The notes beneath the pieces were generated by a model. The model saw only the letters and a list, made by a program, of their open reading frames with translations, made no database searches and was not told where the DNA came from. A program made the translations under genes and the position numbers. A stretch of DNA of 64,000 nt, taken from the NCBI RefSeq assembly GCF_000092645.1, contig NC_014165.1, positions 310,001 to 374,000 on the forward strand, given 5' to 3'. Position 1 is the stretch's first letter, and every line of letters begins with the position of its first letter. This DNA is from Thermobispora bispora DSM 43833. GTDB taxonomy: Bacteria; Actinomycetota; Actinomycetes; Streptosporangiales; Streptosporangiaceae. Below, piece after piece: positions 37,400-45,725 of this stretch.

Positions 37400-37900
37400 A
37401 TGAGAAGGTTCTGGGCTGCGTCCGCGGTACTGACCGTGATCTGCGCGGCGGTCGGTACGGCGGGGCTGGCCGCGCTGGCGACGGGAAGGGGCGGGCCGGA
37501 GCCGGTGCAGGCCCCGATAGCGGCGGAGCGGCAGGCCGTCCGGCTGCCCGCGGGCGGGGTTCCGGAGCCGTCCCAGGGCCAGGTCGCGCTGCAGGAGGAG
37601 GCGCGTTCGCTCCCCGAGGGGGTGGCACCGCAGGAGGTGAGCCGCCGGCAGTACCGGATCATGCTCCGGCAGTGCCGGTACGCGAACACCAAGGCGCTCC
37701 AGGAGGAGTGCCTGGCCGAGGTCCAGCAGCGCTACACGGTGGGTGCGTTCAATCCCTCCCTCGACTGCCGCACCTACTCGAGCATCACCGTCTGCGGTGA
37801 GCTGAAGCTCACCCCGGAGGAGCGGCAATGCGTGCGGGAGGCGGTGCGGCAGGGGATGTCCTACCGCCGCGCCGAGGTCGAGTGCTACGCCTTCCGGTGA
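37400..37900 (+). CDS. Small secreted or membrane-anchored six-cysteine protein
   Basis: An unrecognised 166-residue protein. Residues 5-27 form a signal peptide or anchor (AASAVLTVICAAVGTAGLAAL). A Pro/Gly/Ala-rich linker follows. A C-terminal domain of about 85 residues has six cysteines (in RQCRYAN, EECLAEV, LDCRTY, TVCGEL, RQCVRE and VECYAF), suggesting three disulfide bonds outside the cell. ATG 37400 has GGGGAGGGA upstream. Flanking genes give no hint of function. Confidence 0.72.
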   Translation: MRRFWAASAVLTVICAAVGTAGLAALATGRGGPEPVQAPIAAERQAVRLPAGGVPEPSQGQVALQEEARSLPEGVAPQEVSRRQYRIMLRQCRYANTKALQEECLAEVQQRYTVGAFNPSLDCRTYSSITVCGELKLTPEERQCVREAVRQGMSYRRAEVECYAFR

Positions 37901-37944
37901 CCGCCGATCTTTGCGAAACGTCAGCGAAATCCCGGTAAATGATC

Positions 37945-37950
37945 TAATCT
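37945..37950 (+). promoter_or_regulatory. Leaderless -10 element (TAATCT)
   Basis: TAATCT ends 7 nt before GTG 37957; the sequence and spacing are the same as at hemL. Confidence 0.55.
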
Positions 37951-37956
37951 GCCGGG

Positions 37957-38352
37957 GTGGACCCCAAGAGCCGGGGCGCGGCCGACCTCCTCAGGGCGCT
38001 GATGGGCGCCGCCGCGCGGTTCAGCGAGACCGGCGGCTCGCTCACCAGGGAGTACTTCCCCCACGTCGGCTGTGAGCCGATCAGTGATCTCGCCGGTCCG
38101 GCCGTGCGCCTGGGCATGCGGGTGACGCTCCCGGGCCACGAACTCGTGGCCGAGCTCGCCGTGCGGGTCACGGACGCGGGGTTCACCATCGGCGGTGAGC
38201 TCATGCTCGACGACGCCGAGCCCTTCCTCACGCTGCCCCCGATCGAGACGGCGGACGTCGACAAGTGCGCGGCCCTGCTCCACCGCTATGCGGAGGAGCT
38301 GACGGTCCCCGCCCGCCTGGAGGTCGGCCGGCTCCTGGAGCACGGGTGCTGA
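37957..38352 (+). CDS. Hypothetical protein, 131 residues
   Basis: Not recognised. The protein looks soluble, with an N-terminal helix (GAADLLRALMGAAARF) and a central beta-rich part (VRLGMRVTLPGHELVAELAV, then GFTIGGELML). A C-terminal helix (DVDKCAALLHRYAEEL) follows. A leaderless start at GTG 37957 is supported by TAATCT 7 nt upstream. It converges on the cvnC-type gene; the two stops are about 30 bp apart. It is not a Roadblock-type CvnB protein by eye. Confidence 0.65.
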   Translation: MDPKSRGAADLLRALMGAAARFSETGGSLTREYFPHVGCEPISDLAGPAVRLGMRVTLPGHELVAELAVRVTDAGFTIGGELMLDDAEPFLTLPPIETADVDKCAALLHRYAEELTVPARLEVGRLLEHGC

Positions 38353-38382
38353 CCGCTCGGCACAGCGCCGTCACAGTGCTCG

Positions 38383-38736
38383 TCACAGCGCCTTGAACGC
38401 CTGGATCACCTCGCGGAGGATGCGCTCGTCGGGCAGCCGCGCCACGGTCGCCTGGGGCCGGACGCTGATCAGGCCCTTGTCCCGCAGGTCGCTGAGGAGG
38501 ATCCGCAGGACGTTGAGCGAGAGGCCGAGCTCGGAGGCGAGGTCCGCCACGGTGGAGGGGGTCCGGCAGATGCGGAGGATCCGCAGGTGCTCGGGGGCGA
38601 GCCCGGCGGTCCGCTCGTGGGCCGAGGGGGCGGTCCGGATGACCGACAGGAGGTCGAACTCGGGGCCGGACGGGCGGGTCCGCCCCCGGGTCAGCATGTA
38701 GGGGCGCAGCAGCGGGCCGTTGTCCTGCTCCGTCAC
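38383..38736 (-). CDS. DUF742 (CvnC-type) protein
   Basis: A 117-residue cytoplasmic protein of the DUF742 family found in actinobacterial conservons. The signature runs LLRPYMLTRGRTRP at the N-terminus, then a winged-helix-like part (VADLASELGLSLNVLRILLSD) and the closing LREVIQAFKAL. In complete conservons CvnC acts with a sensor kinase-like CvnA, a Roadblock CvnB and a GTPase CvnD. Here it overlaps the CvnA gene by 4 nt, but no B or D gene is next to it. Confidence 0.88.
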   Translation of the reverse strand: MTEQDNGPLLRPYMLTRGRTRPSGPEFDLLSVIRTAPSAHERTAGLAPEHLRILRICRTPSTVADLASELGLSLNVLRILLSDLRDKGLISVRPQATVARLPDERILREVIQAFKAL

Positions 38737-40826
38737 GATCCCTCCCCTCTGGGGTCTGACCCCGGCCGCATGGCGGAGTACAGGTCACCGCGCGGCTGGC
38801 GGAGCTGCGGGGCGAGGTTCGCCTGACGGATCCGCCTCGGCAGGGTGCTCTTCGGGGCGCCGTCCGGGCGGGCGATGGCGAGCGCCGGCGCCGAGGGCTC
38901 CTGCGGCTGGAGCGGGGTGAGCTCCAGGTCCTCCGCGGCGTGCTCGACCACGAGCTCCTGGGGCAGGAGCACGATCGCGCTGGTCCCGCCGTACGGCGAG
39001 GCCCGGAGCGCGACCTTGATGCCGTGGCGCTTGGCGAGCAGGCCGACGACGAAGAGGCCGAGCCGGTCGCTGTCCGCGAGGTCGATCTCGGGCGGGTCGG
39101 CGAGCCGCTGGTTGAATCGCTCCATGTCCTCCGGCGTCATGCCGAGGCCGCGATCCTCGATCTCCAGCGAGTACCCGCGGGCCACCGCCTCACCCCGGAC
39201 CAGGACCTTCGACTGGGGCGGGGAGAAGGCCGTGGCGTTCTCGATCAGCTCGGCGAGCAGGTGGATCACGTTGGTCGCGGCCCGGCCGACGAGGGCGTGG
39301 GTGTGCGGCACCTGCACGTCGACCCGCTGGTAGTCCTCCACCTGCTCGGTGGCGGCGCGGACCACGTCGTGGAGGTTGACCGGGTTGCGCCAGCCGCGCG
39401 CCGGCGCGGCGCCGGAGAGGATGATCAGGCCTTCGGCGTGGCGGCGCATGCGGGCGGCGAGGTGGTCGATGCCGAAGACCTTCTCGAGCAGGTCCGGGTC
39501 GGTGATCTCCTTCTCCAGGGTGTCGAGCAGGGCGAACTGCCGGGTGAGCAGCGACTGGTTCCGCCGGGCGAGGTTGAGGAAGACCTTGTTGACGCCCTTG
39601 CGGAGCTTGGCCTGCTCGACGGCGGCCTCGATGGCGGTGCGCTGGACCGAGCCGAACGCCCGGCTGAGGCTCGCCACCTCGGTGGTCCCGTGGTCCGTGC
39701 CGAGGGGCCGGGTCTCCGCGGCCACGTCGACGTCCTCGCCGCGGCGCAGGCGGGCGAGCACGCTGGGCAGGCGCCGTTCGGCGAGCTCGACGACGGCGCG
39801 TTCCAGCCCGGTGAGCTCCCCGGAGAGTTTCCGGGCGAACCGCAGGGAGATGAACACGGCGGCGATCGCGGTGCCGGCGCCGAGCGCGCCCGCGACGCCG
39901 ATGCGCAGGAGCACGCCCCGGGCGAGCGGGGCGGCCCGGTCCGCGATGTCCCGGCTGGTGGCGGCGTTGAGCTCGGTGAGCCGGTGGACGAGCTGCTCGG
40001 CCGCGGCCGGCCAGTTGAGGGCGCCCACCGGCAGCGTGCGGCCGACCTCGCCCCGCCGGGTGAGCTGCTCTTCGACCGCGAGGAACGTCTTGTGGACGGG
40101 GGAGTCGTTGAACGCGGTGTACCGCTTGATCAGCTCGGCGTCGAGCTGGCCGGTGCCGAGCTGGTAGAGCAGCCGCCGGCGGCTCACCATCGAGGCGAAG
40201 GCGTCCCGGTCCTCGACCGTGTACCGCCCGGACGCCACCACGCCCGACAGCAGCGCCGCCTCCTGGGCCGCCACCTCGTGGCTGCGGGCGATCAGGATGA
40301 TCGCCTTGGTCTGCCCGATGAGCTCGAGGTCCTGGGAGATCATCAGGTGGTCGTACGCCTGGAAGGCCGTCTCCAGGACCGCGCTGTACTCGTCGATCGC
40401 GTCGAGCCGGGAGAGCCTCCGCTCGTCGACCCTGGTGCGGAGGTCGTCCAGCCGTTCGACCTGTGCGATCAGCGCCTGGATCCGCTGCCGCATCGCCGGT
40501 GGGGTCTCATCCGCGGCCTGTGCCGACTCCCGGGCGAGGGTCCGGGCCGCCTCGTCGGTGAGCCGGCGCTGCCTTTCAAGATCCGTTTGTAGCGAGTAGG
40601 CCGAGCCGAGGGCCTGGACGGAGAGCGACCGTTCGCGCTGCAGCTGGACGATGACGCCTCGGGTCGGCACCACGACGTGGTTGTAGACCGCGTCGATCTG
40701 CAGCAGTTTGAACCCCTCTTCGGCGATCAGCGTCGCGGTGAACGCCCAGATCGCCCCCAGGGCGGTGAACGGCACGAGCAGGATCGCGAAAAGCTTGAAG
40801 CGGATGGAACGTCTCCGTACAGCCAT
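38733..40826 (-). CDS. Nitrate/nitrite-sensing-domain sensor histidine kinase (CvnA-type)
   Basis: A 697-residue membrane sensor. Helix one (about residues 10-32) is followed by an extracellular NIT-type helical domain of about 250 residues and a second helix near 305-330. A HAMP-like linker comes next, and the catalytic core has IDHLAARMRRHAEGLIIL as H-like box. The N box is LAELIENATAFSPP, and the G boxes are DRGLGMTPEDM and SDRLGLFVVGLLAKRHG. The C-terminal 60 residues are hydrophilic. Conservon CvnA proteins have this architecture, so signalling may run through CvnC rather than a response regulator, which is absent here. Confidence 0.9.
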   Translation of the reverse strand: MAVRRRSIRFKLFAILLVPFTALGAIWAFTATLIAEEGFKLLQIDAVYNHVVVPTRGVIVQLQRERSLSVQALGSAYSLQTDLERQRRLTDEAARTLARESAQAADETPPAMRQRIQALIAQVERLDDLRTRVDERRLSRLDAIDEYSAVLETAFQAYDHLMISQDLELIGQTKAIILIARSHEVAAQEAALLSGVVASGRYTVEDRDAFASMVSRRRLLYQLGTGQLDAELIKRYTAFNDSPVHKTFLAVEEQLTRRGEVGRTLPVGALNWPAAAEQLVHRLTELNAATSRDIADRAAPLARGVLLRIGVAGALGAGTAIAAVFISLRFARKLSGELTGLERAVVELAERRLPSVLARLRRGEDVDVAAETRPLGTDHGTTEVASLSRAFGSVQRTAIEAAVEQAKLRKGVNKVFLNLARRNQSLLTRQFALLDTLEKEITDPDLLEKVFGIDHLAARMRRHAEGLIILSGAAPARGWRNPVNLHDVVRAATEQVEDYQRVDVQVPHTHALVGRAATNVIHLLAELIENATAFSPPQSKVLVRGEAVARGYSLEIEDRGLGMTPEDMERFNQRLADPPEIDLADSDRLGLFVVGLLAKRHGIKVALRASPYGGTSAIVLLPQELVVEHAAEDLELTPLQPQEPSAPALAIARPDGAPKSTLPRRIRQANLAPQLRQPRGDLYSAMRPGSDPRGEGS

Positions 40827-40928
40827 CTAAGACCCGCACCGTCAGTTATGCGCGTTAATTGTGCGGAAACATTAGCAATGCGCCTGAAAAAACCCAAGAG
40901 CTTAGCGTTACCAGTTTGCCGACATTTC

Positions 40929-40957
40929 TTGACCTAGTTGCTAGGTTGTCAGACAAT
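40929..40957 (+). promoter_or_regulatory. EamA gene promoter with palindromic operator
   Basis: TTGACC (40929-40934) and GACAAT (40952-40957) are separated by 17 bp. The -10 ends 8 nt before ATG 40965, so the transcript is probably leaderless. The spacer contains ACCTAGTTGCTAGGT (40932-40946), with 6-bp arms. TTGTCAGACAA (40946-40956) overlaps the -10. Confidence 0.5.
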
Positions 40958-40964
40958 CGTCGGC

Positions 40965-42014
40965 ATGCGATCCGGACCGCTCGCCATCTTCGCCGCGGCC
41001 GCCCTGTGGGGTACGGCCGGCACCGCCGGAGCCCTCACCGACGCCGGCTCCGTCCCGCTCGCCGCCGCCCGGCTCGTGCTCGGCGGGGCCGTGCTCGCCG
41101 CGCTCGCGGCCCGGTCCCTGGCGGCGGCCGACCCGCGGCATCATGGCCGCGGTGCGGGTGAACCGGCGGACCAGGACGGCCACCTGCTCGGTCATGCCCG
41201 GGAAGCCGAGAAATACCGGCGGGGCGGGCCCGCCCCCGCTCCGGCCCGGTCCGGCATCGGCGCGGCCCTGGCGAGCGGCCTCGGCCTGGTACGCGGCAGG
41301 CCGGCCCTCCTCCTCGCCGCGGTCGCCGTCGCCGCCTACCAGCTCTGCTTCTTCGCCGCGGTCGCCCGCACCGGCGTGGCCATCGGCACCGTGGTCGCGA
41401 TCGGCAGCGGACCCGTCTTCACCGGGCTGCTCTCCTGGCTGCTCGATCGCCGGCCGCCGACCCTCCGCTGGGCCCTCGCCACCACGACCGCCGTCGCCGG
41501 CTGCGCCGTACTGGTCACCGGGGGCGAGGCGAGCGGCGCCGAGCCCGGGGGGATCGCGCTCGCCCTGGTCGGCGGGTTGCTGTACGCGTTCTACGCGGTG
41601 ATGGCCTCCCGGGCGATCCAGACCGGCCTGGAGTCCGGGGTGGTGATGGGCCTGCTCTTCGGCGGGGCCGCCGTGCTCATGCTCCCCGTCCTGGTGGTCA
41701 CCGCCCCCGGTTCGCTCACCGAGCCCCGCGCGCTGCTCGTGGCGGTCTACCTGGGGTGTGCGACCACCGCGCTCTCCTATCTCCTGTACGGCAAGGGCCT
41801 GCGGACCACCCCGGTGGCGACCGCCGCCACCCTCGCCTTGGCCGAGCCCGCGGTGGCCGCGTTGCTCGGCCTCGCCGTGCTCGGCGAACGGCTCTCCGGC
41901 CCGGCCTGGGCGGGCCTCGGCCTGCTCGCCGTCGGCCTGATCATCGTCGCCCTGCCCGAGCGGGCGCGGACCGCCCCGGAGCCGGCCGCTCAGCGGACCG
42001 CATCCGGCGCCTGA
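40965..42014 (+). CDS. EamA-family (drug/metabolite) transporter with an unusual insertion
   Basis: A 349-residue protein of the ten-helix EamA transporter family; the second repeat (AGCAVLVTGG and ALVGGLLYAFYAVMASRA) is clear. Between the second and third helices, about residues 56-98, lies a hydrophilic stretch starting DPRHHGRGAGEPADQDG. It has no counterpart in typical EamA proteins and uses many A/T-ending codons, unlike the rest of the gene. A small insertion or paired frameshifts could explain it. ATG 40965 is chosen because of the promoter at 40929-40957. Substrate unknown. Confidence 0.8.
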   Translation: MRSGPLAIFAAAALWGTAGTAGALTDAGSVPLAAARLVLGGAVLAALAARSLAAADPRHHGRGAGEPADQDGHLLGHAREAEKYRRGGPAPAPARSGIGAALASGLGLVRGRPALLLAAVAVAAYQLCFFAAVARTGVAIGTVVAIGSGPVFTGLLSWLLDRRPPTLRWALATTTAVAGCAVLVTGGEASGAEPGGIALALVGGLLYAFYAVMASRAIQTGLESGVVMGLLFGGAAVLMLPVLVVTAPGSLTEPRALLVAVYLGCATTALSYLLYGKGLRTTPVATAATLALAEPAVAALLGLAVLGERLSGPAWAGLGLLAVGLIIVALPERARTAPEPAAQRTASGA

Positions 42015-42040
42015 GCCGCGGAGCGTTCCTGCTCCGCGGC
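42015..42040 (+). terminator. Perfect 10-bp hairpin after the EamA gene
   Basis: GCCGCGGAGC and GCTCCGCGGC pair without mismatch around GTTCCT, starting at the base after the stop codon. No U-tract follows. Confidence 0.65.
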
Positions 42041-42152
42041 GTGATCCCGGCGCCGGTCCGGCCACCGGCCGCGTGAGCACCCGGGCGACCGACGCCACGG
42101 CCCGGCGGCCGGCCGGGCGCCCGGCACGGTGCGCCACCCTCACCGCCCGCGA

Positions 42153-42180
42153 CCGGGCCGCGCCGGCCGCAGCGGCCCGG
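42153..42180 (-). terminator. Hairpin after the ABC transporter operon
   Basis: CCGGGCCGC (42153-42161) and GCGGCCCGG (42172-42180) form a 9-bp stem with a 10-nt loop, 1 nt beyond the last operon stop on the minus strand. Confidence 0.5.
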
Positions 42181-42181
42181 G

Positions 42182-42832
42182 TCACGCGCTCGGCGGCCAG
42201 GTGTGCACCCGTTCCGGGCCCTGGCACCAGCGGGTGAGCAGCTCGCGGTCGTGGCTGATGGCGAGCACGCCCGCGCCGGTGGCCCCCCGGTAGGCCTCGA
42301 TCCTGGCGACGAGGTGGGCCTGCGTGGAGACGTCGAGCATCGTGGTCATCTCGTCACAGATGAGGTAACGAGGGCGCAGGGTCAGGGCCCGGGCCACGCA
42401 GGCGCGCTGCAGCTGCCCGTCGGACACCTCGTGCGGGCGCCGGTCGAGCAGGTCGGGGGTGAGCCCCATCTCCTCGGCGAGCTCGGCGGCGCGGCCGATC
42501 GGGCGGCCGGTGGCGCGCAGCGGCTCCGCGATGATCTCGGCCAGGGTGAGGCGGGGATCGACGGCGAGGCGGGGCTGCTGGAAGATGAGCGCGACCGAGG
42601 TGCGCAGCTCGCGCGGTGCCCGGTGCCGCCACCGGTGCACCGGCGTGCCGTCGATGGCGACCCGCCCGGACGCCGGGCGCTGGAGCAGGGCGAGCACGCG
42701 GGCGAGGGTGGACTTGCCGCACCCGCTCGGCCCCATGAGCCCCACGGTCGTCCCCGGCGGGACGGCGATGCCGGCCCCGTCGAGGACCCGGCGGCGGTCG
42801 TAGATCACGGTGATGTCGCGGGCCTCAAGCAT
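42182..42832 (-). CDS. ABC transporter ATP-binding protein, DppF/OppF type
   Basis: Second ATPase of a peptide/nickel-type importer. The short product has 216 residues. Walker A is GPSGCGKST, the signature is EVSDGQLQRACVARAL and Walker B is YLICDEMTTML, followed by the switch His in AISHD. The usual C-terminal oligopeptide-family extension is missing, so the protein is shorter than typical DppF (about 320). Its ATG overlaps the partner ATPase gene by 8 nt. VSDG instead of LSGG in the signature is a mild deviation. Confidence 0.9.
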   Translation of the reverse strand: MLEARDITVIYDRRRVLDGAGIAVPPGTTVGLMGPSGCGKSTLARVLALLQRPASGRVAIDGTPVHRWRHRAPRELRTSVALIFQQPRLAVDPRLTLAEIIAEPLRATGRPIGRAAELAEEMGLTPDLLDRRPHEVSDGQLQRACVARALTLRPRYLICDEMTTMLDVSTQAHLVARIEAYRGATGAGVLAISHDRELLTRWCQGPERVHTWPPSA

Positions 42833-43805
42833 GGCGCTCCAGCGGGTGGTGACAGGCGACGGGCGTGTCCGGGGTGATCTGCGGTCGCACCGCGCAGGCG
42901 TCGTCGGCGCGGGCGCAGCGCGGGCGGAAGGCGCAGCCGCCGGCGAGCCGGGTGAGCTCGGGCGGCTGGCCGGGGATCGGGGTGAAGGCCCGGGTGGGCA
43001 GGGCGTCGAGCAGCCCGGCGGCGTAGGGGTGGCGCGGGGCCCGGAAGAAGTCCGCGGCGGGCGCGATCTCGACGATGCGGCCCGCGTACATCACCGCGAC
43101 ATCGTCGGCGACCTGCTCGGCGGCGCGCAGATCGTGGGTGATGAGCAGTACGGCATGGCCGTCGTCGCACAGCCGCCGCAGCTCGGCCATGGTCGCGTCC
43201 ACGAGCGGCCGGTCGAGGCCGGTGGTGGGCTCGTCGGCGATGACGAGCCACGGGTCCCCGGCCAGGGCGATGGCGTTGGCGACCCGCTGGGCCATGCCGC
43301 CGGAGAGCTGGTGCGGGTACCGGTCGAGCTCGTGCGGGCGGAGCCCGGCCCGTTCGGCGAGCTCGTCGGCGGTGTACCGGCCGCCGAGCTCCCGCAGGGC
43401 CTCGGTGAGCTGGGCGCGGGCGGTGCGCACCGGGGTGAGGTGCGCGGCGGGGCTCTGCGGGATGAGCCCGATCCGGCGCCCGCGCACCTCCCGGGCGAGC
43501 ACCCGCTCGGGCGCGGCGATCAGGTCGAGGGGCGGCCGTCCCGGCTGCTCCAGCCAGGCCGACCCGGTGACGGTCGCGTTGCCGGGCAGCAGCCCGAGCA
43601 GGGTGTGCGCCATCACCGACTTGCCGCAGCCGGACTCGCCGATCAGCGCGAGGCACCGCCCCTGTTCGACCTCGAACGCGGCCTCGGTGACCGCGTGCAC
43701 GGTGGCGCCGGGGAGGTGGAACCGCACGGTGAGGCCCGCCACGCGCAGCCGTGCCGCCTGCGCGGTCACCGCGTGGCCGAGGGCCGCCGCTGCGCCGGTG
43801 GTCAC
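42825..43805 (-). CDS. ABC transporter ATP-binding protein, DppD/OppD type
   Basis: First ATPase of the importer. The 326-residue product has Walker A GESGCGKS, the signature QLSGGMAQRVANAIAL and Walker B WLVIADEPTTGLD. It retains the C-terminal oligopeptide-transporter domain, with cysteines in GGCAFRPRCARADDACAV that in relatives can hold an iron-sulfur cluster. GTG 43805 has AAGGGAG 5 nt upstream. It is separated from the permease gene by 34 nt. Confidence 0.93.
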   Translation of the reverse strand: MTTGAAAALGHAVTAQAARLRVAGLTVRFHLPGATVHAVTEAAFEVEQGRCLALIGESGCGKSVMAHTLLGLLPGNATVTGSAWLEQPGRPPLDLIAAPERVLAREVRGRRIGLIPQSPAAHLTPVRTARAQLTEALRELGGRYTADELAERAGLRPHELDRYPHQLSGGMAQRVANAIALAGDPWLVIADEPTTGLDRPLVDATMAELRRLCDDGHAVLLITHDLRAAEQVADDVAVMYAGRIVEIAPAADFFRAPRHPYAAGLLDALPTRAFTPIPGQPPELTRLAGGCAFRPRCARADDACAVRPQITPDTPVACHHPLERHA

Positions 43806-43839
43806 TGTCGCTCCCTTCGTCGTGGGCCGGGGTCGGCCG

Positions 43840-44736
43840 TCAGAGGTTCAGCTCGGATCGCCAGCGCGGGCTGGTGCGATCACGCCAGTACTGGGCGAGC
43901 ACGGCGACCGCGAGCGTGGGGATCAGGATGAACAGGCCGGGGAAGACGCTCGGCCACCACGCACCGGTGAGCAGCGACCGCTGCCCGTCGTTGATCATGT
44001 TGCCGAGCGAGGCGAGGTGCGGCGGCAGGCCGAGGCCGAGGAAGCTGAGCGCGGTCTCATGCCAGATCGCGTGCGGCACCATGAGCACCGCGGCGAGGCC
44101 GAGGTGCGGGATGAGCGCGGGCACGAAGTGCCGGCGGATGATGCGCATCCGGCTCGAGCCGCCGTTGATCGCCGCGTCGATGTACGGCCGGCCGCGGAGG
44201 CTCAGCACCTCCGAGCGGACGATCCGGGCGGCGGTGGTCCAGTGGGTGACCCCCACCGAGATGATCACCGCCCAGACGCTCGGCGCGAACAGCGCCACGA
44301 TGAAGATGCCGAGCAGCAGGTGCGGCAGCGAGTTGACCCCGTCGACGACCCGCATGAGCAGCCGGTCCACGATGCCGCCCGCGGCGCCCGCGATCACGCC
44401 GACCAGGCCGCCGATCACCACGGAGACCGCGGCGGCGACGAGGCCGACCAGCAGTGAGACGCGCAGGCCGTACACCGAGCGCAGCAGCACGTCGCGGCCC
44501 ATCTCGTCGGTGCCGAACGGGTGCGCGGGCGAGGGCGGCAGCAGAGCCGATCCGAGGTCGACCAGCCGCTCGTCGACCCGTGCCACGAGCGGCACCACGA
44601 TCACCGCGAGGCCGAGCAGCGCGAGCGTCGCGGCGGCGATCCGCACCGAGCGGCGGCCGGACCGGCCTGCGGCGGCGCTCGTGTGAATCAGGTCCGGGGC
44701 GGCCGTCTCCATCGGCGTGGTGGTCTCCGGTCGCAT
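43840..44736 (-). CDS. ABC transporter permease, DppC type
   Basis: A 298-residue inner-membrane permease with six helices. The permease loop EVLSLRGRPYIDAAINGGSS carries the EAA-like ATPase contact, and DEMGRDVLLRSVYGLRVSL is typical of DppC. The start is ATG 44736, sharing one base with the upstream permease stop. A longer open frame to 45108 is a shadow of that gene. Some 35 hydrophilic residues precede the first helix. Confidence 0.92.
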   Translation of the reverse strand: MRPETTTPMETAAPDLIHTSAAAGRSGRRSVRIAAATLALLGLAVIVVPLVARVDERLVDLGSALLPPSPAHPFGTDEMGRDVLLRSVYGLRVSLLVGLVAAAVSVVIGGLVGVIAGAAGGIVDRLLMRVVDGVNSLPHLLLGIFIVALFAPSVWAVIISVGVTHWTTAARIVRSEVLSLRGRPYIDAAINGGSSRMRIIRRHFVPALIPHLGLAAVLMVPHAIWHETALSFLGLGLPPHLASLGNMINDGQRSLLTGAWWPSVFPGLFILIPTLAVAVLAQYWRDRTSPRWRSELNL

Positions 44737-45725
44737 CAGCTCACCCCCAGCACCCGGACCCGCGGGTCCGCGATCACGTAGGCGGCGTCGGCGATGAGGT
44801 TGCCGGCGACGACCGCGACCGTGGCGAGCAGGGTGAGCGCGGCGAGCAGCGGGAAGTCGACCGCGAGCGCGGCCCGCACCGCCGTGCCGGCCACCCCGGG
44901 CCAGGAGAACACGCTCTCCACCAGGATCGCCCCGGTCACGAGTTCGGGGATGCGCGCCCCGAACAGGGTGAGGAACGGCAGCAGCGCCGAGCGCAGCGCG
45001 TGCCGGACGAGCACGGTGCGCTCGCGCAGCCCGCGGGCGCGGGCGCCGATGACGAAGTCCTCCCGGAGCGTCGCGATCACTGACTCCCGGACGAAGAGCA
45101 CGAGCCACGACGACTGGGAGACCGCGAGCACCCCGACGGGGAGGATCATGTGGCGCGCCACCTCACCCGGGCTCACGACCGCCGAGCCGGCGTCGGTGAG
45201 CCCGCCCGCGGGCAGCCATCCGAGCGTGACCGAGAAGATCCAGATGGCGATGAGCCCGATCCAGAAGACCGGTGCGGCCTCGTTGGCGTAGGCGACGCCG
45301 GTGATGAGGCGGTCCACCCAGGTTCCGCGCCGGTAGGCGGCGATCGTACCGAGCACGAGCCCCATGGCGAGCATGAGCACGACCGCCGCGCCGGCGACGA
45401 GCATGGTCCAGCCGAGCCGTTCCCCGATCACTTCGGCGACCGGCCGGTGGAAGGACCGCGACTCGCCCAGGTCTCCGGTGAGCAGGCCGCCGAGCCAGGT
45501 GAGGTACTGCTCGGCGAGCGGGCGGTCGAGCCCCCAGTTGGCGCGGATCTGATCCTGGATCTCCTGGCTCGTCACCAGCGCCCGCTCGCCCAGGTACTGC
45601 CGTACCGGGTCGAACGGGGACGCCTTGGCGAGCGCGAACATCCCGGCCGTCACCACGAGCAGCAGGGGGACGAGGAAGGCGAGCCGCCAGGCCACGAGCC
45701 GGGCGAGGGCGCCGGCGACGCTCAT
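44736..45725 (-). CDS. ABC transporter permease, DppB type
   Basis: A 329-residue permease with the DppB signatures VVTAGMFALAKASPFDPV near the N-terminus and VYANEAAPVFW-like helix text in the middle (here VAYANEAAPVFWIGLIAIW). The ATPase-contact loop is FVIGARARGLRERTVLVRHA. ATG 45725 overlaps the stop of the binding-protein gene (ATGA). Longer in-frame extensions lack coding character. Confidence 0.92.
   Translation of the reverse strand: MSVAGALARLVAWRLAFLVPLLLVVTAGMFALAKASPFDPVRQYLGERALVTSQEIQDQIRANWGLDRPLAEQYLTWLGGLLTGDLGESRSFHRPVAEVIGERLGWTMLVAGAAVVLMLAMGLVLGTIAAYRRGTWVDRLITGVAYANEAAPVFWIGLIAIWIFSVTLGWLPAGGLTDAGSAVVSPGEVARHMILPVGVLAVSQSSWLVLFVRESVIATLREDFVIGARARGLRERTVLVRHALRSALLPFLTLFGARIPELVTGAILVESVFSWPGVAGTAVRAALAVDFPLLAALTLLATVAVVAGNLIADAAYVIADPRVRVLGVS

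Noticed and set aside
37957-38352. A Roadblock/LC7 CvnB gene completing the conservon
   Set aside because: It is on the opposite strand with its own leaderless promoter, and its sequence does not show the Roadblock pattern.
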